Shown one piece after another: positions 23,853 through 33,191 of a stretch of DNA of 64,000 bases. This DNA comes from Methylomonas sp. 11b. Lineage in GTDB: Bacteria > Pseudomonadota > Gammaproteobacteria > Methylococcales > Methylomonadaceae. Position 1 is the first letter of the stretch; every line of letters begins with the position of its first letter. A program made the position numbers and the translations under genes. Under the pieces are notes generated by a model. The model did not search any database, was not told the origin of the DNA, and saw nothing but the letters and a program-made list of their open reading frames with translations. Where the stretch lies: positions 558,001-622,000 of the forward strand of contig NZ_KI911557.1 in assembly GCF_000515215.1 (NCBI RefSeq), written 5' to 3'.

Positions 23853-24833
23853 TTATTGGCCCCAAGCCGCTTTCAGCCGTAAGATTTCCGGCATTATCTC
23901 TATAAACAAGGCCAGCAGGCGTGGATCGAAGTGACTGCCGGCCATGCTTTGCATCGATTTTAAAGTCTCTTCCAGCGGCCACGGTTCTTTGTAAGGACGT
24001 TTAGTGGTCAAGGCATCGAACACATCGGCTATCGCCACGATTCGGGCCGACTCGGGAATCGCTTCGCCCGCCAAGCCCAGCGGGTAGCCGCTGCCGTCCC
24101 ATTTTTCGTGGTGATGGCGGGCGATTTCCGCGGCCATCTTGAAGACCGGGTTGTCGCTTTTATTCAGTATGTCGTAACCGATTTGCGAATGCGACTGCAT
24201 GATGGGCCATTCCTCTTCGTTCAACGCTCGCGCCGCCTTAAGAATGCCGTGCGGAATGCCGATTTTGCCGGTGTCGTGGGTGGGGGCGGCCAATTCCATC
24301 ATCGCCACTTGCGATGGCGACCAGCCGGCAGCGCGGGCCAGTGCCGCCGAATAGGCCGCCATGCGCCAGATGTGGTCGCCGGTGTACGGATCGTTATAGT
24401 GGCCGGCGTCACCGAGCATTTCGATGGCAGCACGAGCGAGTTGGTCCAGTTCATCTACTCGCACCAGCGATAGATGAGTTTGCACCCGCCGCAGCACGAT
24501 GGGGCCGGAGACCGGTTTTTGGATGTAATCGACCGCGCCGACATCGAAACCGCGCGCTTCGTTTTCCATTTCTCCCATCGCGGTAACGAAAATCACCGGG
24601 ATTTTCGCGGTCAGCGGATCGGCTTTTAACTGCGTACACACTTGGTAGCCGTCCATATTCGGCATCATGATGTCCAGCAGAATAATGTCGGGTTGATGTT
24701 CCCGGGCGGCCGCCAGGGCTTTTTCGCCGTTGATAGCAAACAGCAGTTGAAAGCGGTCCTTGAGTATTTGCTGAAGCACTTTCAAATTGTTCGGTTCGTC
24801 GTCGACCAGCAATACTTTGTAGCTGTCTTTCAT
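23853..24833 (-). CDS. Response regulator with HD-GYP phosphodiesterase domain
   Basis: 326 residues: a receiver domain (phospho-acceptor D54 in IILLDIMMPNMDGYQ, acidic pair VDDEP) and an HD-GYP domain. In the latter THDTGKIGIPHGILKA supplies the HD pair, and HHEKWDGSGYPLGLAG supplies the GYP motif, followed by ADVFDALTTKRPYKEPW. HD-GYP enzymes break down cyclic di-GMP. The gene starts 3 bp after the stop of the large hybrid kinase upstream on the same strand, so the two almost certainly form a signalling pair, cytoplasmic receiver with membrane kinase. Confidence 0.93.
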   Translation of the reverse strand: MKDSYKVLLVDDEPNNLKVLQQILKDRFQLLFAINGEKALAAAREHQPDIILLDIMMPNMDGYQVCTQLKADPLTAKIPVIFVTAMGEMENEARGFDVGAVDYIQKPVSGPIVLRRVQTHLSLVRVDELDQLARAAIEMLGDAGHYNDPYTGDHIWRMAAYSAALARAAGWSPSQVAMMELAAPTHDTGKIGIPHGILKAARALNEEEWPIMQSHSQIGYDILNKSDNPVFKMAAEIARHHHEKWDGSGYPLGLAGEAIPESARIVAIADVFDALTTKRPYKEPWPLEETLKSMQSMAGSHFDPRLLALFIEIMPEILRLKAAWGQ

Positions 24834-24836
24834 GGC

Positions 24837-27800
24837 TTATTCCTTAAACGTGATCGCTAATTTATCCGCCAAGCGATTAACTTGGATTTTCGCGGCGTCG
24901 AAATCGAAACTATCCACTTCGAAGCGGATGGCTTTCAGCTCGGTTTCGGCGAGAAACGCGCCAAGCCTTTGTAAAACCGGTTCGACGTGGTCAGGATTCA
25001 AACTGTCCAGTGCGGTGTTCAATTGCTGTAAAAGGCTGCCGACCTGTTCCGCATCGAAGGCTGTTGCGGCGACCGCTGCCGGTTTGCTCGGCAGTTTTAG
25101 TTGGTGTACGGCTTCAACAGCGGCGTTTAGCGCGACGTCCAGCGTCTTGATCAATTCCTTGATGTTTTGCAGGTCGCCGGTTTTGAATTGCGCGTCAACC
25201 TCAGTGGCCAGGCCGGCGATAACGGGTAAGGCCAGATTGCCGGCCACGCCTTTTAAAGCATGGGCGATGCGCCGGACCGCTTCGAGATTCTCCGGGTGCT
25301 CTTGTAGATTGCGTAGTAATTTGGCACCGTCTGCGCCATGTTGCTCGGCAAAATTTAATAAGGCATCGGCGTAAATCAATGGATCCAGCCAGGTGGTCAA
25401 GCCTTTTTCGTAATCCGCGACGCCGGCCAACGGCGTGAAGTCCACGGCAACTTTCGGCGGTTCGGCGATGCTGAGGCCGGTATTGGCAATGCCTTGGCCT
25501 TTGGGCACCAGTCTTTCCATCTGCGTCAATAAATCGTCGACATCGATAGGTTTGCCGACTATGGTGTCTATGCCGGCATCCAGCGATTCGCGGCGTTCAT
25601 GGCTCAACACGCTGGCGGTCAGGGCCAGAATCGGGATATGGCTGCCGCTGACTTGTTCCAGTTCACGAATTTGCCGGGTGGCGGCGATACCGTCCAGCAC
25701 CGGCATTTGCAGGTCCATCAGAATCAAGTCGTAGTCGCCGCTTTGAAAGGCGTCCACCGCTTCCTGGCCGTTTTTAACCCAGCTGACTTGATGGCCCTGC
25801 TGCTCCAGACGTAAGCGCGCCAGCGTGGCGTTAGCTTCTATGTCCTCGGCCAGTAAGACCTTGAAGCGGCGTGGGGAGAAATAAGCCACGCTATGCACCG
25901 AACTCACATCGTACAGACAGTTTTCCGCGCTGGCAGATTCCGGCATATGCACGGTGAAATGAAACACTGAGCCGACCCCCGCCTGGCTTTCCACCCAGAT
26001 CCGGCCGCCCATCATTTCGACAATTTGTTTGCTGATGGTGGTACCCAGGCCGGTGCCACCGAAACGGCGGCTGGTGGTGGCATCGGCTTGCGAGAACGAT
26101 TCGAAGATGTGTTCGGTTTGTTCCGGGGTCATACCGATGCCGGTGTCGCTGATGGCGAAATGCAACATCTCGACACCTTCCGCGCGCTTGATCGTCACGC
26201 CTATGCTGCCGGTATCGGTGAACTTTACCGAGTTGCCAACCAAATTCAAAATCACCTGCCGCAAACGGTTCGGGTCGCCGACGAAATGCGTGGGCAAGCC
26301 GGCTTCTATCGCCAAATCGATGCGCAAGCCTTTTTCGGCGGCGCGCAAACCCATGATCTGCAATGCCTCTTGCACCGCAAACGGCAGATTGAAACAGACC
26401 GACTCCAGCTCCACCTTACCTGCTTCGATTTTAGAGAAGTCCAGAATGTCGTTGATCACACTCAGCAGATGCCGGCCGGAACTGAGGATGGTTTTTATAT
26501 GGCCGCGCGTATCACCGGCCAGGTTTTGATCTTGCAAGGCAACTTCGGCAAAGCCGATGACGGTATTCATCGGCGTGCGGATTTCGTGGCTCATGTTAGC
26601 CAGGAAATTGGCCTTGGCTTTAGCGGCTGCCTCGGCGGCTTCCTTAGCTAGTCTCAATTCCTGCTCGGCTTGTTTTTGCAGGCTGATGTCGGAAATAAAG
26701 CCGACAAATAGATGCCGACCTTCCGAGATAATGCCGTGACCAACTGCCAAATTGGCGGGAAAACGGCTGCCGTCTTTACGTTGGGCGATGACCTCCCGCT
26801 CGATGCCGAGGATTTTGGCCTGATGGGTCGCCAAGAAATGTTGAATGTAACTGTCGTGCGCGGAGGCATCGGGCTCCGGCATCAGTAGCGAGACATTTTT
26901 ACCGACGATTTCGGCGCTGCTCCAGCCGAACAGTTTTTCGGCGGCGGGATTGAACATCCGAATCAGCCCGCTACTGTCGATGGAAATCACGCCATTGACT
27001 GCGGTTTGGACGATGGCTTTAACTTCCGTAGTAGCCATCGCCACCAGTTCTTCCAGATGTTCGCGGTATTTCAACAACTCCTCTTCCGCCGCCTTGCGTT
27101 CGGTGATGTCGGTGATGGAGCCGACCATCCGCACCGGCCGGCCCTCGGCGTCGCGCAACGCATCCCCCCGATCCAGCACCCAACGGTAGCTGCCGTCCTT
27201 GTGCCGTAAACGCAGTTCGGTGGTGTAACGCTCGTTGTGTTCCAAGTGTTTGCGAAACGCTTCGCTGGCGCGGGCTTTATCGTCGGGATGGATTAATTCG
27301 AAGAAAATCGATTCCACGTTAGGCAATTCACCGTCGGCATACCCGAGAATTTTGTTCCAGCGCGGCGATAAATAGTATTCGTGATGCACAATGTCCCAGT
27401 CCCAGATGCCGTCGTTAACAGCCCGCTCTGCAAGCATATAGCGTTCCTCGCTCGTGCGTAGGGCTTGGGTGCGCTCGGCGACTTTTGCTTCCAGATTATG
27501 CTGGGCATCGGCCAGCGCATCGGTCATGTGATTGAAGGAACTGGCCAGTTCGGCGATTTCATCAAGACCGCTGACTGCGGCGCGCACCGACAAATCGCCG
27601 TCGCGGATGCGTCTGGCGGTGCTGGTCAGGCGTGAGATAGGCCGGACGATACGTCTGGCCAGGGCGTTGGCGATTATCGTCGTCAAGCCAACAAACACCA
27701 GCACGGTGATCAGCATCTGTTTTTCCAGGCGTTGAATCGGGGCCAGCGCCTCGGCCTGTTCGATATGCGCCATGATGCAGCCGCCGCCGGTTTCCGGAAT

Positions 27801-28526
27801 AGTGCGGAAACCATGAATAACTGCACGCTCGCGGTAATCGCTGTCCATCAGTTCCGCATTTTGCCGGGCCAGGCAGCTTTGCATCGCTTGCGCAGCGATG
27901 GGGTGGCTGTTGCCATGTCGGCTCGCATAGCGCGGTTTGGTAACAAAAAAACCGCTGCTGTCGGCCAAGAAAGATTCGCCGGATTTACCCAGGTCGGGGT
28001 GAGCCGCAAAAATATTTTGAATCAGGCTAACCGGATAGCTGACCAACAATTGCCAGGGCAGTTTGGCATCTTTGGCAATCACATAATAAAAACGTGGCTG
28101 TTCCTGAAAAGGTTTGCTGAAGTCGGCCAGTTGTCCTGGTTGAAAATCGTTTAAATCGGCAAGTGCGACGGGTTGCTCGCCGACGCTGACCGTGCCGGAA
28201 TGGGTGTCGCGGCGAAAAAAAACCGCGCCGGCGGCACCTTCGGTGAGTAAATAGTCGTTCAAGAAATTAGCGGCGCAGGCGCGATTCAATTGCTCCGCCG
28301 CCACGCATTTCATTAGCACTTCGGCCAGGAAGGCGTGGGCACGGGTGTCGGCACGTTCCAGTACCAGTTTGAGTTGTTCATGGCGGCTTTCCGCCACGCG
28401 GCTGACAATCTTAAAGCGATCCGTGCGGATATTGTCGGTGGCAAACCGATAGGCCATGTAACCGACCGATAAAGTCGGTAACAGGATCAACAGCAACAGC
28501 AGAGCAATCAGGCGTTTTTGCAGCAT
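24837..28526 (-). CDS. Large hybrid sensor histidine kinase (Cache-HAMP-PAS-PAS-HK-REC-HPt)
   Basis: ATG at 28526 gives 1229 residues; a TTG at 28547 would add seven. Order: membrane segment (LIALLLLLILLPTLSVGYM), a periplasmic dCache-like sensor of about 240 residues, a second membrane segment (LITVLVFVGLTTIIANAL), HAMP, a PAS with PAC (ITDITERKAAEEEL), a second PAS (FGWSSAEIVGKNVS), HisKA (NMSHEIRTPMNTVIGF), HATPase (GGTGLGTTISKQIVEMMGG), receiver (LILMDLQMPVLDGIAA) and a C-terminal HPt (RRIAHALKGVAGNLAL). This is the BarA/ArcB-style phosphorelay. The paired output is the adjacent HD-GYP regulator. Confidence 0.93.
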   Translation of the reverse strand: MLQKRLIALLLLLILLPTLSVGYMAYRFATDNIRTDRFKIVSRVAESRHEQLKLVLERADTRAHAFLAEVLMKCVAAEQLNRACAANFLNDYLLTEGAAGAVFFRRDTHSGTVSVGEQPVALADLNDFQPGQLADFSKPFQEQPRFYYVIAKDAKLPWQLLVSYPVSLIQNIFAAHPDLGKSGESFLADSSGFFVTKPRYASRHGNSHPIAAQAMQSCLARQNAELMDSDYRERAVIHGFRTIPETGGGCIMAHIEQAEALAPIQRLEKQMLITVLVFVGLTTIIANALARRIVRPISRLTSTARRIRDGDLSVRAAVSGLDEIAELASSFNHMTDALADAQHNLEAKVAERTQALRTSEERYMLAERAVNDGIWDWDIVHHEYYLSPRWNKILGYADGELPNVESIFFELIHPDDKARASEAFRKHLEHNERYTTELRLRHKDGSYRWVLDRGDALRDAEGRPVRMVGSITDITERKAAEEELLKYREHLEELVAMATTEVKAIVQTAVNGVISIDSSGLIRMFNPAAEKLFGWSSAEIVGKNVSLLMPEPDASAHDSYIQHFLATHQAKILGIEREVIAQRKDGSRFPANLAVGHGIISEGRHLFVGFISDISLQKQAEQELRLAKEAAEAAAKAKANFLANMSHEIRTPMNTVIGFAEVALQDQNLAGDTRGHIKTILSSGRHLLSVINDILDFSKIEAGKVELESVCFNLPFAVQEALQIMGLRAAEKGLRIDLAIEAGLPTHFVGDPNRLRQVILNLVGNSVKFTDTGSIGVTIKRAEGVEMLHFAISDTGIGMTPEQTEHIFESFSQADATTSRRFGGTGLGTTISKQIVEMMGGRIWVESQAGVGSVFHFTVHMPESASAENCLYDVSSVHSVAYFSPRRFKVLLAEDIEANATLARLRLEQQGHQVSWVKNGQEAVDAFQSGDYDLILMDLQMPVLDGIAATRQIRELEQVSGSHIPILALTASVLSHERRESLDAGIDTIVGKPIDVDDLLTQMERLVPKGQGIANTGLSIAEPPKVAVDFTPLAGVADYEKGLTTWLDPLIYADALLNFAEQHGADGAKLLRNLQEHPENLEAVRRIAHALKGVAGNLALPVIAGLATEVDAQFKTGDLQNIKELIKTLDVALNAAVEAVHQLKLPSKPAAVAATAFDAEQVGSLLQQLNTALDSLNPDHVEPVLQRLGAFLAETELKAIRFEVDSFDFDAAKIQVNRLADKLAITFKE

Positions 28527-28902
28527 GTTGGGCCTCAATGTTGGCAAGAAGGTCAGCCGAAGTTATGCCATGGATGGTGGCGTTGCGGCAATACCTTACG
28601 CCAATCGACACCTTCATGAGGTTAAGATTCCTTGGGGCAGGGAATTGTCAAATGGCGGTGGTAGGGAAGTCTCGGAACCGAAGAGCCAATCTTGTGATTA
28701 ACCCTAAGCTCAAACATCGTTTCCCCAAGGTGGTTGTCGCAAAAGCCAACACAGAACCCTTTATCTTCGGGAGAGGGAGCTTTTACGACTGCCGATGCAG
28801 GTGGGAGACCTCTTGCCTGGATTGGCTCGGTGGTCTACCGGCGCTCACTTTCGAGGAAATGATAGCTTCAGGGAGTCTAAGAGTCAGGTGCAGCAGTTAA
28901 AC
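28527..28902. other. Intergenic region, no gene seen
   Basis: About 375 bp between the hybrid kinase start and the end of the murein-hydrolase gene. Open frames here have poor starts. No repeat or terminator stands out; the kinase promoter is expected in its left part. Confidence 0.4.
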
Positions 28903-29841
28903 TTATTTGCGCAAAGCATTAAAAAAACTACACTCGGGCGCGCTGCCGTTGTTCTCGAAAAACGCAAAACAATCGTTAAACCATTTGACAAAACGGTCGG
29001 CATGCTCGGCGCTGCCGATGGGATATTGGCGCATTTTCCAGCGATTGCGGGCCGAGTCGTTACGATAGATGCCGCCGGCGTTGTAAGCGCATGCCACTTT
29101 CGGCGGATCGAAATGGGTTTGCTTCCATTGTCCGGCGATGTAGGCGGTGCCGGCTTGAATCGAATTGCTGGGGACTAATAGCCAGGCCTTGTCGATGTCG
29201 TCTTTATTCAAGGCCGCTCGGGCGGTGGAAATCAAAGTCTGCATCAAACCCGGCGAAATTTTGTGTGGCGTACGCACTTCGTCGATAAAGCCGGGTTCTT
29301 CGCGCACCGCGTTTTGATTGCCGGACGATTCGGTGCAGATGGTGGCGATGATGAGTTCTACCGGTACGTTTAACTCGGTAGACCAATGCGTCAACGCACT
29401 GCCGTATTGGCTCCAGATTTTGGCAACTGTTTTCGGCTCGCCGCCGCTACCTAGTGGCGCATTGTCGTTGCCTACCAATAAGCCTTGTGCGGTTAATTGC
29501 CAGGACACGCTGTCTTGATAGGCATGCCTGGCTTTTAATTCGTCGAGTAAATCTTGACCGATGGTGGTGCTGCCGGCGTCGTTGGCGGCGGGGCGTTGCG
29601 TATTCGGGAAGCTGTCGTCCTGGAACAAACTGCTCCAGGTTAACGGGCCGACAATGCCGTCGCTGTCCAAACCGCGACTGGTTTGAAATGCCACGACCGC
29701 TGCGGAGGTTTTCGCACCGAATAATCCATCGGGTTGGCCGACACCATTAATCTGCAACGCTTTTAACCGCGTTTGTACTTCAAGAACATCGCGGCCGCGC
29801 AGCATTGGCAGTTGAAATTTAAGAGGGCGACTAAAGGCCAT
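28903..29841 (-). CDS. Peptidoglycan-binding/lysozyme-like transglycosylase without signal peptide
   Basis: 312 residues. Residues about 10-75 form a PG_binding_1 domain (VQTRLKALQINGVGQPDGLF, then TSRGLDSDGIVGPLTW). The C-terminal half is a lysozyme-fold SLT domain: ELIIATICTESSGNQNAV holds the catalytic Glu in the ES motif, followed by PGLMQTLISTARAAL and VACAYNAGGIY, the AYNAGG motif of lytic transglycosylases. There is no signal peptide or membrane segment, unlike normal lytic transglycosylases and like phage endolysins. ATG follows AGGAG. It is the last gene of a four-gene leftward group with a lipoprotein and two membrane proteins. Confidence 0.85.
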   Translation of the reverse strand: MAFSRPLKFQLPMLRGRDVLEVQTRLKALQINGVGQPDGLFGAKTSAAVVAFQTSRGLDSDGIVGPLTWSSLFQDDSFPNTQRPAANDAGSTTIGQDLLDELKARHAYQDSVSWQLTAQGLLVGNDNAPLGSGGEPKTVAKIWSQYGSALTHWSTELNVPVELIIATICTESSGNQNAVREEPGFIDEVRTPHKISPGLMQTLISTARAALNKDDIDKAWLLVPSNSIQAGTAYIAGQWKQTHFDPPKVACAYNAGGIYRNDSARNRWKMRQYPIGSAEHADRFVKWFNDCFAFFENNGSAPECSFFNALRK

Positions 29842-29865
29842 GACCGGCTCCTATCTGCTAAAGGC

Positions 29866-30534
29866 TTATGGGCAGCCGGGAATTGACGCTTTGATCCCGG
29901 CGATGTCGTTTAACAAGCGCCGATGATGGTCGGCGTAGCGGCTTTGGGCGGCCTGCGCGGCAGCTTGACTCTCATTTTGTTGCAATTGTTTCAGCGCTTG
30001 GCAACTGCCGGTGTCGTTGATTTGGAAACGTATCGCGGCTAGTTCGGCGTTATGCAGAAAAAAGGTGGCGGCCGGTTTTAAGTCGCCGGGGGCTTGCAGA
30101 AATTCGCGGGCACAACTGTGCAGCTTTTGATTGTAAGGCGTGGCGGCGGCTGTGCTGGTTTGTTCGCTACGCAGCAAACGCAGCGACTCGCACCAATTTT
30201 CGAAATACTGGGCGCGTTTGCCTACTACGGCCTCGGCATTGGCCCAATCGGTTGTCAGGTGAATGCCTTGTTCTAGTTGCTCGGCGGCGCATTGGTAGTT
30301 TTTGACGCTGTCGGTGTTTTGTTTGGCCAGTCGGTAACAGGCATCGCCTTTTAGCAAATGCAGCTGATTGCAGGCCTCGTCGTCGACTTTGCAATCGACT
30401 TCCGCTGCGGCGATTTCCTGCCAATTGTTTTCAGCGGCGGCTTCTTTAAAGTTTTTCAATTGCCGGGTCGCGCAGCCGGAGACTAACAAAACTGCTATTA
30501 ACAGGGGCATGATGAATTTAAGATTCCGCTTCAT
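29866..30534 (-). CDS. Lipoprotein of unknown function
   Basis: 222 residues with a clear lipoprotein signal (LIAVLLVSGCATRQL, Cys about residue 21). The mature part is helical and Cys-containing (VDCKVDDEACNQLHLLKGDA, then CREFLQ-like CAREFLQAPGDL), with TPR-like repeats. The start overlaps the end of the upstream membrane-protein gene by ATGA, so the two are translationally coupled. Asp at +2 is absent, so outer-membrane sorting is likely. Family not recognised. Confidence 0.8.
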   Translation of the reverse strand: MKRNLKFIMPLLIAVLLVSGCATRQLKNFKEAAAENNWQEIAAAEVDCKVDDEACNQLHLLKGDACYRLAKQNTDSVKNYQCAAEQLEQGIHLTTDWANAEAVVGKRAQYFENWCESLRLLRSEQTSTAAATPYNQKLHSCAREFLQAPGDLKPAATFFLHNAELAAIRFQINDTGSCQALKQLQQNESQAAAQAAQSRYADHHRRLLNDIAGIKASIPGCP

Positions 30535-31877
30535 GACGCTTGGCCCTCCAGTATTTTGGTGATCATGCCGGCGACCGGTTTGTCTTCGGCTTGCAACTTC
30601 TCGGTCACCACGATCAAGCTATCCAGGTCTTTCAATGCGTCTGGGTTTTGATGCAATTTGTCCACGGCTTGTAACACCGATTCGTAACCACCGGTGCTAC
30701 CGAACATGGCCGGGTCGCGGGCCAGGATCAAGGATTTCAATTCCCGGTCGGCGGCGGTGCGATGGAATTCGTCCAGGCCTTCTTCAAATTGTTCTAAGGT
30801 TTGAAAGCCGCCTAGCTCGGCGTATTTTTCGAACAAATCCGCCGAATCGGCATTGCCGATGAAATCGTTGACGGCCTCTTTCAGAAACTTGGGATTTTCC
30901 ATTTGCGCCTGGAAGGCGTTACGAAATAAGGGGCTTTGCCGCAGCAACATGAAGCCGGTGTTGTCGTCGACCGGTTCCAGCGTCAAACCGGCTGCCGGCG
31001 AAATCGGCATGTGTAAAATCCGGGCTTTCCATTTTTGGTAATAAATACCGGTCAATTTGACTGTACCGGCTACTACCGCGGCGATCAATGCGGCCGGCGG
31101 CATAAAGGTGCCCAGGGTGGCACCGAAGGTTTTCACGGCGCTGCCGACGATGTCGGTTAAGGGACCGTCCTGATCGAGTGCGGTTTGCGTGTCGGTGACC
31201 GCGTGCAGTGCATCTTCGATCTTGCCTTCGCCCATCAGGCCTTTGGCGACATTCACGCCTTTTTCGACTTTGTTAGCCAGATCGACGTATTTGCCGCCGA
31301 TGTCTTTGGGCAATAAACCGGCCACGGTACGGGCCATGTCAATGCCGGTGCTGACGGTTTCCAGCATGGAACCGGTTTTGGATTGCTGTTGCTGACTGAC
31401 GGCTTCGTCGCGTTGAGTCGTGGCTTCATGGGCTTGCTGCAATGCGGCGCTTTCGGAATCGCGATTTTGCCCGCGCGCGCCGAAATAAAAACCGATGATG
31501 GTGCCGAGGATACCGCCCAATACGTCCGGGAACTGGTTGTTGGGTAAGGCTAAAAACAGCATCGAGGCGGTGACGATCAGCATCGCGATCACGCCCCGTA
31601 TCGTGCCTTCCGGCAGACCTGCCGGGCTTTGAAAGAACAGCGCCAGTTGTTTTTCGCGGGTGCAGGTTTCCAGAAAGGTTTTTTGCAGATGCCGCAGATA
31701 CAACAAAAAGGCGAGCACAACTATCGCCAAGATGCCCAGCGTAATTAAAAAATGAATGGATAAGGCGATGGGTTTGTCCTCGCCGTTAACGGCCGCGGTT
31801 TGAGCGACAACGGAAATCGGGAGCAGGCTCAGCCCGGCGTAAGCCAAGGCTTTAAGTCGATATGTCGGTTTGTGCAT
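30531..31877 (-). CDS. Inner-membrane protein of unknown function, 448 residues
   Basis: The protein starts with a signal-like segment (AYAGLSLLPISVVAQ), then a membrane helix (FLITLGILAIVVLAFLLYL). A second hydrophobic pair is centred on EGTIRGVIAMLIVTASMLFL and VLGGILGTIIGFYFGARG, and another lies near PPAALIAAVVAGTVKLTG. Between them is a helical region (ATTQRDEAVSQQQQSKTGS). The TIRGV...GTIIGFYFG part looks like a conserved family core but I cannot name it. Translationally coupled to the downstream lipoprotein gene. Ribosome site AAGGCGG. Confidence 0.75.
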   Translation of the reverse strand: MHKPTYRLKALAYAGLSLLPISVVAQTAAVNGEDKPIALSIHFLITLGILAIVVLAFLLYLRHLQKTFLETCTREKQLALFFQSPAGLPEGTIRGVIAMLIVTASMLFLALPNNQFPDVLGGILGTIIGFYFGARGQNRDSESAALQQAHEATTQRDEAVSQQQQSKTGSMLETVSTGIDMARTVAGLLPKDIGGKYVDLANKVEKGVNVAKGLMGEGKIEDALHAVTDTQTALDQDGPLTDIVGSAVKTFGATLGTFMPPAALIAAVVAGTVKLTGIYYQKWKARILHMPISPAAGLTLEPVDDNTGFMLLRQSPLFRNAFQAQMENPKFLKEAVNDFIGNADSADLFEKYAELGGFQTLEQFEEGLDEFHRTAADRELKSLILARDPAMFGSTGGYESVLQAVDKLHQNPDALKDLDSLIVVTEKLQAEDKPVAGMITKILEGQAS

Positions 31878-32023
31878 AAGTCCGCCTTTTTGGTAACGAT
31901 CCGGTTGATCGATTAAGGTCTCTATTTAGGCTTGCCGGGCGGATGATATACCCGGTCTATCTGGCGGTCTAGTAATCGATGTCTGCGACTCCGGACCGGG
32001 TTTTTCTGCCAATTACGATTTTC

Positions 32024-32725
32024 TTATTCTACAGCCTCAGTCTCGCATGACGGCTGTACCGGTTTGTTGATGCGAATAATCGGTGAAGTCCATATCGGGT
32101 GGCGGCGCTCCTGGCGGTAATAGGTTTCGTAAAGCGCTTGATAAACCAATTCAGATGCGGCCCAACGTTCCTTAAAAAAACTAGACAGCATTAATCCTGA
32201 AACACCTCCACACACCAACCCGAGTAACATCAACTTTTCGATAAACAATACCAAAGTAAAGATCGCCAATATCAAGGTCAGGCTGCGCGCCAATTTGGAT
32301 TGAATTTGCAGGGCCTCCACCTTGGCGACCACCGGATTATCGTTATCCCTGAGTCTATCCAAGGCTTCATGATATTTACTAAGCAAGGGGTCGTTGGTGG
32401 ATAAAGCCAAATTTTGCGCGCGCCGGTACCAACTATCCGATTTCAGACGCTTGAGGTCCCGATACAAATAATCGTAAGCGGTATTGAGTAAGTCGTGCGA
32501 CAGGCGTTTGACGATGAGGGAAACTGCCAGCGTCAGTAGCAGAAAAATCAGCGCGCCCGTTGTGCTGGCGGCGAAAGGGTTGGGCAAACGCTGCAAGACA
32601 GGGTGAATCTGCTCTCGATAATTAAAAAACACTGCTACCAAAGTAGCGGACGGCAGAGCGATGCCGACTTGTTCGACCGGGTCCGTGAATAGTTTGCCGA
32701 TCAGCCTACTAAGCGGGTTTGACAT
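32024..32725 (-). CDS. Small multi-pass membrane protein
   Basis: The ATG at 32725 follows a strong AGGAGGG site 6 bp upstream and gives 233 residues; longer frames upstream have no such site. Membrane segments: VGIALPSATLVAVFF, ALIFLLLTLAVSLIVK, and a C-terminal pair LILAIFTLVLFIEKLML / GLVCGGVSGLMLSSFF. A charged helical domain sits between (RRAQNLALSTNDPLLSKYHE). A lysis- or envelope-type role is only suggested by the neighbours. Family not recognised. Confidence 0.7.
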   Translation of the reverse strand: MSNPLSRLIGKLFTDPVEQVGIALPSATLVAVFFNYREQIHPVLQRLPNPFAASTTGALIFLLLTLAVSLIVKRLSHDLLNTAYDYLYRDLKRLKSDSWYRRAQNLALSTNDPLLSKYHEALDRLRDNDNPVVAKVEALQIQSKLARSLTLILAIFTLVLFIEKLMLLGLVCGGVSGLMLSSFFKERWAASELVYQALYETYYRQERRHPIWTSPIIRINKPVQPSCETEAVE

Positions 32726-33191
32726 TTTGTCCCTCCTTCTAAGTTGGGAAAAATGAGTTGCGGGACGCCGTGCGCCCGGGTTGCTTTGACCGTTGGTCAT
32801 TAAATAGCAAACGCGACGAAACAGCAACTCAATTGATAAGGTGATTATGCGGAAATTCGGTTGTGTAGAGATGTACGAAAATACCAAAGGTTTGGATGCA
32901 TTTTTCACTTTCCGAACGGCAAGAAATAGTGAGATTGTCCTTATCCCACTTACCTGCGCCTTGAATATCGTTGCTCACGCGAAGCTGTGGCCTAGAAGTA
33001 GTTAAAAACTGGATTTCCGTAAATTTAGTGAAAAGTCTCCAGTACATTACATTTGATTACTCGCTAAAAACCGGTAAAACTGGAGTACAGTGAACAAACA
33101 AAAGAGGCCTAAACCGGAATCCCCACCTTGACTTGAATGGCGGATTATGGACCCTGGAATGGCCTCGATAACTACAAGAGGGGAGTGCGTC
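32726..33191. other. Intergenic region between divergent genes
   Basis: 466 bp holding the promoters of the leftward membrane-protein gene and the rightward ftsH gene. I see no gene and no recognisable operator. Confidence 0.35.

Noticed and set aside
24108..24473. Plus-strand frame opposite the HD-GYP gene
   Set aside because: The minus-strand gene has all family motifs, and the plus frame has none.
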